64,000 nucleotides of DNA from UBA11889 sp046582115 (lineage in GTDB: Bacteria; Pseudomonadota; Gammaproteobacteria; Pseudomonadales; Azotimanducaceae): positions 1-64,000 of the forward strand of contig JAYGFA010000058.1 of the NCBI GenBank assembly GCA_046582115.1, given 5' to 3'. Every line of letters starts with the position of its first letter. Position 1 is the first letter of the stretch. Both the position numbers and the translations under genes were made by a program. Under the pieces are notes generated by a model. The model did no database searches. It saw nothing but the letters and a program-made list of their open reading frames with translations, and had not been told where the DNA came from. Shown here one piece after another: positions 27,649-35,671 of this stretch.

Positions 27649-28331
27649 CTTGTGTTTGGATCACACGTTCCGAGCCAGGTGCTTCGCGTTTGGAGCAGGC
27701 ATTAACAGTTGCCGGGTATCAATCGATAAAGGCTCCCGTCGTGACAACCGAAATAGTGGAAGAAGGTGGGCCGTCCGAGCAGTTCGATGTCACGATCTTT
27801 GTATCCGAGCATGCGGCGAAACATGCGATACGACAAAAGTGGAGTTCTATTGGTTCAGTGGTAGCGGTCGGGCAAACCACAGCAGAGGCGCTTCGATCGA
27901 TAGGGCTTAAGCCCGCTCAGGCACCGCAGGCCTCTTCCGAGGGGATTTTGGAACTGCTCCAACAGCAATACCCCGATGCACGAAGTGTACTCATTGTGGC
28001 GGGCGCAGATGGACGGACGGACTTAGCCAAGTGGCTTATAGATAAAGGTGTTCGCGTGTGGACATGGATTACGTACCGCCGCATTCTGCTCCAACCGGTC
28101 GTGGACATTGGTACGTGTGATGTCGTTGTCGCCGGTAGTGCTGACGGATTATCAAGAATCGCTGAGTTATGTTTTTCGCACCCGAATTTTGATCGAGGTC
28201 GATTGTCAATTTTGGTGCCTTCAAATCGTGTCGCTAAAGTCGCCGGTTCTTTTGGCTTCAAGAATATATTCAATAGCGATGGCGCCAACCCTGAGGCGGT
28301 CGTCGCGACGCTTAGGGATCGAGCACTTTGA
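27645..28331 (+). CDS. hemD: Uroporphyrinogen-III synthase
   Basis: A 228-residue HemD. Sequence conservation in this family is low, but the N-terminal WITRSEPGASRL, the FVSEHAAKHA segment near residue 52, and the immediate hemC context agree. It closes hydroxymethylbilane with inversion of ring D. The hemX and hemY genes that usually follow in gammaproteobacteria are absent: the next gene is convergent rho, 8 bases away. Confidence 0.88.
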   Translation: MTCVWITRSEPGASRLEQALTVAGYQSIKAPVVTTEIVEEGGPSEQFDVTIFVSEHAAKHAIRQKWSSIGSVVAVGQTTAEALRSIGLKPAQAPQASSEGILELLQQQYPDARSVLIVAGADGRTDLAKWLIDKGVRVWTWITYRRILLQPVVDIGTCDVVVAGSADGLSRIAELCFSHPNFDRGRLSILVPSNRVAKVAGSFGFKNIFNSDGANPEAVVATLRDRAL

Positions 28332-28339
28332 CCGGGGTT

Positions 28340-29602
28340 CTATCGCCCACCCTTCATCGACGAAAAGAACTCCTCGTTGGTCTTCGTATCTTTCAGCTTG
28401 TCGACCATGAATTCGATGGCGGCAATGTCGTCCATATCGTGCAGAAGTTTTCTTAGTATCCATACACGTTGGAGTTCGTCTTCGTCCATGAGCAATTCTT
28501 CTCGGCGTGTTCCTGAACGACGGATGTTAATAGCGGGATAGACGCGTTTTTCTGCGATCTTCCGTTCGAGGTGAAGTTCCATGTTCCCGGTACCTTTGAA
28601 TTCTTCGTAGATGACCTCATCCATTTTTGAGCCAGTTTCCACGATCGCAGTGGCGACAATGGTTAGGCTTCCACCCTCTTCGAGGTTCCGAGCGGCACCA
28701 TAAAATCTTTTCGGCCTTTCGAGTGCGTGTGCGTCAACACCCCCGGTAAGTACTTTTCCCGAAGACGGCACAATGGTGTTGTAAGCTCGGGCAAGTCGGG
28801 TAATCGAATCAAGCAGGATCACAACGTTTTTCTTGTGTTCAACCAGACGTTTGGCTTTTTCGATGACCATTTCCGCGACCTGTACATGCCGCGATGGTGG
28901 CTCGTCGAAGGTACTGGCGACGACCTCCCCTTGCACTAGACGCTGCATCTCTGTCACTTCCTCGGGCCGTTCGTCGATCAAGAGCACAATCATTATGGCC
29001 TCGGGATCGTTGGACGTGACCGACTGTGCGATTGCCTGCAACATAAGTGTTTTACCGGCCTTTGGTGGGGACACGATCAGGGCTCTTTGGCCTTTGCCGA
29101 TAGGCGCGATTAGATCGACGATTCGCCCAGACAGATCCTCAGTACTGCCATTACCCCGTTCGAGGTTGAAACGCTCATCGGGAAACAGCGGTGTTAAGTT
29201 TTCAAAGAGTATCTGATGTTTTTTTGCGTTGGGCTCACTTAGGTTGATTTCGTCAACTTTGAGCAGTGCGAAATAGCGCTCCCCATCTTTAGGCGGCCGT
29301 ATCTTTCCCGAAATACTATCGCCAGTTCGCAGATTGAAACGACGGATCTGGCTGTGCGAAACGTAGATGTCATCTGGTCCGGCCAAATAGCTCGTATCGT
29401 GTGAGCGGAGAAAACCGAACCCATCCGATAGTATTTCGAGGGTTCCGTTTCCATAGATATCGACGCCATTCTTAGCCTGTTTGCGCAGGATTGCAGCGAT
29501 GACTTCTTGTTTCCTTGAGCGAGCTAAATTTTCAAGGCCCATTTCATGGGCCATTTCGACAAGCTCGGCGACGGGTTTTCTTTTCAAGTCTGTTAGGTTC
29601 AT
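28340..29602 (-). CDS. rho: Transcription termination factor Rho
   Basis: A 420-residue Rho, nearly the length of the E. coli protein. The N-terminal helical domain (MNLTDLKRKPVAEL) leads to the RNA-binding OB fold (DGFGFLRS near residue 61), the P-loop SPPKAGKT near 178 and LLIDERPEEVTEM near 207. The hexameric helicase terminates untranslated transcripts. It is downstream of trxA; the 282-base gap upstream would hold the usual long rho leader and contains hairpins at 29800-29814 and 29853-29872. Confidence 0.97.
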   Translation of the reverse strand: MNLTDLKRKPVAELVEMAHEMGLENLARSRKQEVIAAILRKQAKNGVDIYGNGTLEILSDGFGFLRSHDTSYLAGPDDIYVSHSQIRRFNLRTGDSISGKIRPPKDGERYFALLKVDEINLSEPNAKKHQILFENLTPLFPDERFNLERGNGSTEDLSGRIVDLIAPIGKGQRALIVSPPKAGKTLMLQAIAQSVTSNDPEAIMIVLLIDERPEEVTEMQRLVQGEVVASTFDEPPSRHVQVAEMVIEKAKRLVEHKKNVVILLDSITRLARAYNTIVPSSGKVLTGGVDAHALERPKRFYGAARNLEEGGSLTIVATAIVETGSKMDEVIYEEFKGTGNMELHLERKIAEKRVYPAINIRRSGTRREELLMDEDELQRVWILRKLLHDMDDIAAIEFMVDKLKDTKTNEEFFSSMKGGR

Positions 29603-29852
29603 TGCACGTTATTCATCGGTGTTGTGTTTCGCGTTTTCACTTATACGCACGCCTCCTCTCCTGGTCGGTAGCAAACGATTGCGGATGCCTGGGGCACCGG
29701 AAAAAAAAAAGAGAGATTCGGCAACTGAACTAGTCGTCAGGCTTCGAATGTACCATCGCGTCGACGCCTACGTCTAGCATTTTTAAATGGCTTAGTGCGG
29801 CCGTATCACACGGCGATATGAACGTATTCCTGCCCCGGAGCGGGTCCCGAGC

Positions 29853-29872
29853 CACAGTCCTAATGGACTGTG
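29853..29872 (-). terminator. Perfect stem-loop downstream of trxA
   Basis: An 8-base-pair perfect stem with a 4-base loop (CACAGTCC, TAAT, GGACTGTG) begins 12 bases after the trxA stop on the minus strand. No T-tract follows it, so it may act with Rho or protect the trxA 3' end. A second hairpin (GCCGT, ATCAC, ACGGC) lies at 29800-29814. Confidence 0.4.
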
Positions 29873-29884
29873 CTTGCGATTAAT

Positions 29885-30211
29885 TTAGATATTGCTGTCG
29901 AGAAAAGCCGCAAGTTGTGACTTCGATAGGGCACCAACTTTGGTGGCTTCGACCTGGCCGTCGCGAAAAAGCATCAGGGTCGGAATTCCGCGTATACCGT
30001 ACTTAGGAGGAGTACCTTCGTTGGAATCTATATCAATCTTGCAGACTTTGAGCTTTGCAGAGTATTCGCTAGCTATCTCTTCAAGGATCGGAGCGATCAC
30101 TTTGCAGGGACCACACCACTCAGCCCAGTAATCAACCAGGACAGGACCATCTGCCTCGAGCACATCGGCGTCCCAGCTAGCGTCAGTGACGTGGTGTATG
30201 TTGTTGCCCAT
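29885..30211 (-). CDS. trxA: Thioredoxin 1
   Basis: A 108-residue thioredoxin with the canonical active site WCGPC (Cys33, Cys36), the cis-proline segment GIRGIPTLMLF near residue 74, and the buried aspartate in VLVDYWA. It is the general cytoplasmic disulfide reductant. A GGAGGA site precedes the ATG. The trxA-rho order is a common gammaproteobacterial pairing. Confidence 0.96.
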   Translation of the reverse strand: MGNNIHHVTDASWDADVLEADGPVLVDYWAEWCGPCKVIAPILEEIASEYSAKLKVCKIDIDSNEGTPPKYGIRGIPTLMLFRDGQVEATKVGALSKSQLAAFLDSNI

Positions 30212-30237
30212 CCAATCCTCCGTATGTTGCGGCGCTC

Positions 30238-30246
30238 AATATAGCA
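30238..30246 (-). promoter_or_regulatory. Extended -10 element of a probable trxA promoter
   Basis: On the minus strand TGC immediately precedes TATATT, giving the TGn plus -10 pattern of an extended -10 sigma-70 promoter about 27 bases upstream of the trxA start codon. The -35 region (TTTGTA at 16-base spacing) is weak, as expected for this class. Confidence 0.4.
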
Positions 30247-30424
30247 TTCGCTAGCATCTTACAAAATGCAATAACGAAATAAATCTGGCGGTAGGAGTGC
30301 GCTTTTTGTTTACTGCGACTATTACCGATGTCGATCGCGTCTAAAGGCACCTTCCGACCCCGGACTAATAAAGCGCTGAAATACAACGACGCTGCTGAGA
30401 CAATGCCGCCAGTCGAGTGACATA

Positions 30425-31432
30425 GTGAGTGACCTCATGACAGCTCGTTATCCGAGAACCCGTATGCGCCGAAATCGCTCCAGCGATTTTATTCGGCGCT
30501 TGGTACGTGAGAATGAGTTGTCAACTAATGACCTTATCTATCCAATGTTTGTCGTTGAGGGCACAGGAATGCGAGAGCCCATTGAGTCGATGCCGGGCAT
30601 CGAACGGCTAAGTCTGGATGAGCTGGCTGCTGAAGCAAAATTATTGGTCGAGTACGGCGTACCAGCCATTGCATTGTTTCCAAAAATCGATCCGCGTCTC
30701 AAAGATCCGGATGGTAGCGAAGCCTCAAATCCCGAGGGTCTGATCCCGAGGGCAGTCAGGGCGGTAAAAGAATCGTGTCCCGCTTTAGGGGTAATCACAG
30801 ATGCGGCGCTAGATCCCTATACTTCTCACGGCCAGGACGGAGTGTTGGACGGCGCGGGTTACGTCGTTAACGATCCAACGATTGCTGTATTGGTGGAACA
30901 AGCAATGGTCTGCGCGCGAGCTGGTGCTGACGTCATTGCGCCCTCCGATATGATGGACGGCCGGATCGGTGCGATTCGGGAAAGGCTTGAAGCTGATGCC
31001 TTTGTAAATACTAAGATCATGGCGTATTCGGCAAAGTATGCGTCCGCCTACTACGGCCCGTTCCGTGATGCTGTTGGCTCAGCCTCAGGTCTCGGGCAGA
31101 GTGACAAAATGAGCTACCAAATGGACCCGGCCAACAGCGATGAAGCGCTACGAGAAATTGCGCTCGATCTAGATGAAGGGGCCGATATGGTTATGGTGAA
31201 ACCGGGAATGCCGTACCTCGATGTTGTCCAACGAGTCAAAGAGAGATTTGGGGTACCAACCTTTGTATATCAGGTGAGTGGCGAATACGCGATGCATATG
31301 GCTGCGATAGACAACGGGTGGTTGGAAGAGAAAGTGATCCTGGAGTCTCTAGTTTCTTGTAAGCGAGCCGGTGCCGATGGGATCCTTACTTACTTTGGAA
31401 AACATGTGGCAGAGACTCTGGCATCGGTGTAG
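30425..31432 (+). CDS. hemB: Delta-aminolevulinic acid dehydratase (porphobilinogen synthase)
   Basis: A 335-residue HemB. The segment DAALDPYTSHGQDG replaces the zinc-binding cysteines of the zinc type, so this is the magnesium-dependent Pseudomonas-like class. Catalytic lysines lie in MAYSAKYAS and MVMVKPGMPY. It joins two aminolevulinates into porphobilinogen, the step before hemC. The start may be GTG 30425 or ATG 30437. It is divergent from trxA. Confidence 0.96.
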   Translation: MSDLMTARYPRTRMRRNRSSDFIRRLVRENELSTNDLIYPMFVVEGTGMREPIESMPGIERLSLDELAAEAKLLVEYGVPAIALFPKIDPRLKDPDGSEASNPEGLIPRAVRAVKESCPALGVITDAALDPYTSHGQDGVLDGAGYVVNDPTIAVLVEQAMVCARAGADVIAPSDMMDGRIGAIRERLEADAFVNTKIMAYSAKYASAYYGPFRDAVGSASGLGQSDKMSYQMDPANSDEALREIALDLDEGADMVMVKPGMPYLDVVQRVKERFGVPTFVYQVSGEYAMHMAAIDNGWLEEKVILESLVSCKRAGADGILTYFGKHVAETLASV

Positions 31433-31520
31433 TCCTTCTGACGCTTTGGACGAATAGGCCCTAGCGTGAGCGTCTTATCACTGCGATCAGGAGCGTCCCG
31501 TCACCATTGAAATTGCCGCC

Positions 31521-32201
31521 ATGAAGAAGTGGATTCTTGCGGCACTTCTGTTGACGGTTTTTATTTTCAGCATGGTCTTTGACTTAACTGAATACCTGAC
31601 GCTTTCATACTTTCAAACTGCGAGAAAGGACTTGATCGTAGCGGTTGCAGCGGCCCCCTGGACGTTTCGTACGGGTTTTTTTCTTGTCTACATTGCCGTC
31701 ACGGCGTTTTCTATCCCGGGTGCGACGGTGATGACGCTCGCGGCGGGTGCGCTATTTGGATTTCAATGGGGGATGCTACTGGTTTCGTTCGCCAGCTCAA
31801 TCGGCGCGACGTTTGCCTTTATGATTGCCCGATTTCTATTGGGCAATTGGGTTCAAAAAAGATTTGCGGATCAACTGATTCGTGTGAATGAAGGCATTGA
31901 GCGAGAGGGCAACTATTATTTGTTTGGCCTACGGATGGTACCACTGGTTCCCTTTTTCGCCGTTAATAGCATCATGGGTCTTACAAGGATGCGACTGATA
32001 CCTTTCTACATCGTCAGTCAGCTGGGTATGTTGGCAGGGACCGCCGTGTATGTATTCGCGGGATCCAGTATCGGAGATCTGAACTCGGCCACCGATATTC
32101 TCAACCCCAGCCTCGTTACGGCATTCGTGCTCGTTGGAACGTTTCCCTTTACGGCCAGAAAATTCTTGGATTGGCTTGGTACTAAAAGGTCATTGCGTTG
32201 A
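31521..32201 (+). CDS. TVP38/TMEM64 family membrane protein
   Basis: A 226-residue integral membrane protein with about five to six hydrophobic segments. The central block ALFGFQWGMLLVSFASSIGATFAF and the later RMVPLVPFFAVN match the VTT (SNARE-associated/DedA-like) domain. Members are proposed lipid scramblases or transporters in the inner membrane. Its last codon overlaps the TTG start of the FAD oxidoreductase, so the two are translationally coupled. This TVP38-plus-oxidoreductase pairing recurs in bacteria, sometimes as fusions; the joint function is unknown. Confidence 0.84.
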   Translation: MKKWILAALLLTVFIFSMVFDLTEYLTLSYFQTARKDLIVAVAAAPWTFRTGFFLVYIAVTAFSIPGATVMTLAAGALFGFQWGMLLVSFASSIGATFAFMIARFLLGNWVQKRFADQLIRVNEGIEREGNYYLFGLRMVPLVPFFAVNSIMGLTRMRLIPFYIVSQLGMLAGTAVYVFAGSSIGDLNSATDILNPSLVTAFVLVGTFPFTARKFLDWLGTKRSLR

Positions 32202-33625
32202 AACGGTTTGACCATAATTTAGTTGTGGTGGGTGCGGGTTCCGCGGGGCTGGTGGCGGCATTAGTAGCCTCGACTGCGCGAGCGCGAGTAGTCCTTGTCG
32301 AGTGCGACAAGATGGGTGGCGATTGTCTCCATACCGGTTGTGTACCGTCGAAAGCTTTGATTGCGTCGGCAAGGACTGTCCATCAGCTAAATGACGCTAC
32401 AAACTACGGCCTGCGTAATGTACGTGGGGATGTTGATTTCAAAGCGGTCATGTCGAGGGTGCACGGTGTCATCGCTTCAATTGCGCCGAAGGACTCGGTC
32501 GAGCGGTATGAGTCGCTAGGGGTTACCTGCGTTCATGGACACGCGGAAATTCGCGATCCGCATTGTGTTTTCGTCGACGGGGTCGCGTACAAAACAAAAA
32601 ACATCATCATAGCGAGCGGAGCCGAACCGGTGACCCCTCCCATACCAGGACTCGATGACGACGATTGTTTCACTTCAACCAATCTGTGGTCGATAGAAGA
32701 ACTACCTCGACGGTTGGTTGTTGTAGGCGGCGGGCCCATAGGGTGTGAACTTGCCCAGGCCTTCGGTCGTCTCGGTAGCGAAGTAACGCTTGTCGAAATA
32801 GAGGACCGGCTGCTTCCTCGCGAGGATCAGGAAGTTGGAGCAATGATGGCAGATATCTTTCGGGGAGAGGGCGTTCGAGTCTTAACCGGGTATAGACCCG
32901 ATAGATGCATCGGAAAACGCCTTACGGTCATGGCCTCTAGTTCGGTGGAGGAACTGGATTTCGATCGTATTCTGATAGCTGCAGGTCGGTCGCCGCGAAC
33001 GACGGGAATGGGCATCGAAAAGCTAGGAGTAAGAATCAAAGCCAGCGGTACATTGGCGGTCGATCGGTACCTTCGTACGACTGTCGATTCGATCTATGCG
33101 GCTGGTGATGTGGTGGGACCATATCAGTTCACCCATATGGCGGGACATCAGGCATGGGTTGCCGCAGTGAACTCATTGGCCAGGCCCTTTTGGCGGTATG
33201 CGCTGGACGAAACGGTGGTCCCCTGGGCTACGTTTACGGATCCAGAGATCGCGCGCGTTGGATTGTCCGAAGCTCAAGCACGAGCGACCGGACGCGATGT
33301 TGTCGTTACCCGCTATGAATTGGAGGACGTGGATCGCGCCCAGATTGAAGGACGAACGCAAGGTTTTATAAAACTTGTCACCACGCGCGGCAGTGATCGT
33401 CTACTCGGTGCGCTTGTGGTCGCTCCCGAGGCGGGGGAAATTATCAGCGAATATGTAACCGCCATGACCCATGGGTTCGGTTTAAGAAAAATCTTGTCGA
33501 CGATACACGTCTATCCGACACGGATGGATGCCGCACGATTAGCCGCCGGTACTTGGCGTCGCGCGAATGTTTCCGAAAGGTTGTTGCATCTTTCGCAGCG
33601 TATGAACGATTACATGCGGTTATGA
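32198..33625 (+). CDS. Dihydrolipoamide dehydrogenase/mercuric reductase-like FAD oxidoreductase
   Basis: A 475-residue class-I pyridine nucleotide-disulfide oxidoreductase. FAD binding is GAGSAGLVAA near residue 12, the redox disulfide is CLHTGC near 43-48, and NAD(P)H binding is VGGGPIGCELA near 177. The C-terminal dimer-interface motif reads IHVYPTRMD, whereas lipoamide dehydrogenases have HxHPTxxE: the catalytic His is Tyr and the Glu is Asp, as in mercuric-reductase-like relatives. There is no N-terminal metal-binding domain and no C-terminal CC pair, so mercury reduction is unlikely. It starts at TTG with AAAAGG upstream and ends 6 bases inside the convergent TetR gene. Confidence 0.85.
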   Translation: MKRFDHNLVVVGAGSAGLVAALVASTARARVVLVECDKMGGDCLHTGCVPSKALIASARTVHQLNDATNYGLRNVRGDVDFKAVMSRVHGVIASIAPKDSVERYESLGVTCVHGHAEIRDPHCVFVDGVAYKTKNIIIASGAEPVTPPIPGLDDDDCFTSTNLWSIEELPRRLVVVGGGPIGCELAQAFGRLGSEVTLVEIEDRLLPREDQEVGAMMADIFRGEGVRVLTGYRPDRCIGKRLTVMASSSVEELDFDRILIAAGRSPRTTGMGIEKLGVRIKASGTLAVDRYLRTTVDSIYAAGDVVGPYQFTHMAGHQAWVAAVNSLARPFWRYALDETVVPWATFTDPEIARVGLSEAQARATGRDVVVTRYELEDVDRAQIEGRTQGFIKLVTTRGSDRLLGALVVAPEAGEIISEYVTAMTHGFGLRKILSTIHVYPTRMDAARLAAGTWRRANVSERLLHLSQRMNDYMRL

Positions 33626-34198
33626 AAATTTAGCCCTGTCGCCGATACTGAGATTTGTTCTGGAATGTTCGAGACCGAGGCCAACGTTCTCAAAAGTGCC
33701 CAACAGGCAGCCGACGGTCAAGGATCCGTAGAGCGTAGCAAGAGTCTCAAGCGCTAGAGTTTCCGCGCGTTCAGCGCTATGGCCGAATTCCACAAGCGTT
33801 GTACTTAGACGAGCAATCCAGGCGCCGAACTGAGCCCCTATTCTGGGTTTGAATTTCTCAGCAACGGAACTTTGCGCGATCACAGCGAGTAGGCAGCTTC
33901 GCCTCCCTCCATTTGTATACGCCGTAAATCCTTCGAGTAATTGAGCAATGCGTTCTGCGGCGTCAGCATCGGAGTCGAGAAAACGAAACACCCGACGCTC
34001 TAATTCAACGATGGTTGCGAGCACCGCGGTTTCCAGCATTTCGTTCTTACCGCCTGGGAAATGGTGATAAAGGCTGGCCTTCTGCAGGCCGGTGGCTTGC
34101 GAGAGCGCGGCCATGGTCGTTCCTTCAAAACCATGAGATCTGAAAACGTCGCAAAGGTGCCCAACCATTTCCTTCCTGACCCGAGTTGAGCGTGGCAC
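33620..34198 (-). CDS. TetR/AcrR family transcriptional regulator
   Basis: A 192-residue regulator with the TetR helix-turn-helix at about residues 30-50 (ATGLQKASLYHHFPGGK) and a helical ligand-binding C-terminal domain that has a TetR-C/AcuR-like outline. It starts at GTG 34198, strongly supported by GGAGGA 5-6 bases upstream. It is divergent from the LLM oxidoreductase gene, and a palindrome lies between them, so it probably controls itself and that neighbour in response to an unknown ligand. Confidence 0.85.
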   Translation of the reverse strand: MPRSTRVRKEMVGHLCDVFRSHGFEGTTMAALSQATGLQKASLYHHFPGGKNEMLETAVLATIVELERRVFRFLDSDADAAERIAQLLEGFTAYTNGGRRSCLLAVIAQSSVAEKFKPRIGAQFGAWIARLSTTLVEFGHSAERAETLALETLATLYGSLTVGCLLGTFENVGLGLEHSRTNLSIGDRAKFS

Positions 34199-34216
34199 TA
34201 AATTCCTCCGAATGAA

Positions 34217-34226
34217 CGAACGTTCG
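34217..34226. promoter_or_regulatory. Probable TetR operator palindrome
   Basis: CGAACGTTCG is a perfect 10-base palindrome centred 23 bases upstream of the tetR start codon, within GAACGAACGTTCGGTA. Spaced NGAACGTTCN cores are common operators of TetR regulators. Its position over the tetR leader predicts autorepression. Assignment to this regulator is inferred from position only. Confidence 0.5.
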
Positions 34227-34345
34227 GTAGTTTATCGAGCAAGGGCCGTGTCTCCAAGTAGGATGCAATTTCGGACTAAGGCTTGAATTTGTTTGATCGA
34301 TACGATTGACTAGATTGACCAAATAGGAACTATGGTCCCCGCACT

Positions 34346-35623
34346 ATGAAATTCGGTATTTTTTATGAGCATCAGTTACCTCGGCCTTGGAATGAAGGAG
34401 ATGAGCAGAAACTTTTTAGCGATGCGTTAGAACAAGTTGAAGTGGCCGACCGGCTCGGTATCGACTACGCCTGGGAGGTGGAACATCATTTTCTGGAAGA
34501 ATATTCGCATTCGTCTGCCCCGGAAGTCTTCTTGGCGGCATGCTCACAGCGAACCAAGAACATTCGTTTAGGTCAGGGAATTCGCCAAGTAATCCCTCAA
34601 TACAATCATCCGGCCCGTACAGCAGAGGTCGTTGCCACGCTCGATTTGGTCTCGAACGGCCGCCTCGATTTTGGTACGGGGGAGTCTTCTGCCGAGTTAG
34701 AACTCGGCGGTTTCAAAATACCAGTTGCGGAGAAACGCAAGATTTACCTTGAGTCGCTGGAACAGATTTGCAACATGCTCGCGATGGATCCATTCCCCGG
34801 ATATCACGGCCAGTATTTCGACATGCCTTGCCGCAATGTGGTGCCAAAACCAGTACAACGTCCGCACCCACCGCTTTGGGTAGCCTGTTCGCAGCGTGAA
34901 ACGATTCGGATGGCAGCTCGACTCGGTATCGGAGCCCTGACGTTTGCATTTGTCGATCCAATGGAGGCTCAAGAATGGGTGGATGAGTATTACCGTATTT
35001 TGAAGTCGGATGAATGCATCCCAATTGGGCATGCCGTAAATCCGAATATTTGCATGGTGTCCAGCTTTTCTTGCCATCACGATCGTGAAACAGCGATTCA
35101 ACGCGGTTTGGATGGTTTTGAATTCTTCGGTTTTGCGTTGGGTAGCCTGTATGCGTTTGGTGAACACAAACCCGGCAGAACCGACCTTTGGAAGCAATTT
35201 GAGGAAGTGAAGAAAGCGCGGGGAGATATGGCCGAAATGGATATGACCCAGGCACTCGTGGGCAGCCGGGGCGGCATCGGAACGCCCGCCGATCTTCGCG
35301 AACACTTGCTGAAATTTGAGAAATGCGGCGTTGACCAAGTCACGTTCATTCAACAAGCAGGACGCAATCAGCACGAACATATCTGCGAAGCCCTAGAGAT
35401 TTTCGCTGCAGAAGTCATGCCTGAATTCAAGGAACGCGAACGCGCGCGTGAACATGCAAAACTGGAGGAATTGGCGCCTTATATTGAAGCCGCGATGGCT
35501 CGAAAGAAGGGCTTGCAAGCGCTGTCGGATGAGGATATTCCTACGTTTATGTCGCTAGGACGCCAGGTTTCAGAAGATTCCAAAAACGAGAAGTCGATAT
35601 ACGAACGCCCGGCCGCGCGATAG
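34346..35623 (+). CDS. LLM-class flavin-dependent oxidoreductase
   Basis: A 425-residue luciferase-like TIM-barrel protein. The N-terminus MKFGIFYEHQLPRPW, the segment AWEVEHHFLEEYSHSSAPEVFLAA near residue 40, and LVSNGRLDFGTGES near 100 are typical of the bacterial luciferase-type group using FMNH2 or F420. It could be a monooxygenase or a dehydrogenase. The divergent TetR gene suggests substrate induction. The last 50 residues are charged and helical. Confidence 0.86.
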   Translation: MKFGIFYEHQLPRPWNEGDEQKLFSDALEQVEVADRLGIDYAWEVEHHFLEEYSHSSAPEVFLAACSQRTKNIRLGQGIRQVIPQYNHPARTAEVVATLDLVSNGRLDFGTGESSAELELGGFKIPVAEKRKIYLESLEQICNMLAMDPFPGYHGQYFDMPCRNVVPKPVQRPHPPLWVACSQRETIRMAARLGIGALTFAFVDPMEAQEWVDEYYRILKSDECIPIGHAVNPNICMVSSFSCHHDRETAIQRGLDGFEFFGFALGSLYAFGEHKPGRTDLWKQFEEVKKARGDMAEMDMTQALVGSRGGIGTPADLREHLLKFEKCGVDQVTFIQQAGRNQHEHICEALEIFAAEVMPEFKERERAREHAKLEELAPYIEAAMARKKGLQALSDEDIPTFMSLGRQVSEDSKNEKSIYERPAAR

Positions 35624-35671
35624 TGGTGTGGCATATCGTTGGTACTGGTGAACGCTCGCTGCGGCATGGAA

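Noticed and set aside
29700..29712. A-tract that would read as a T-tract terminator on the minus strand
   Set aside because: No stem-loop directly precedes it on that strand, and it lies in the rho leader, far from the trxA stop.
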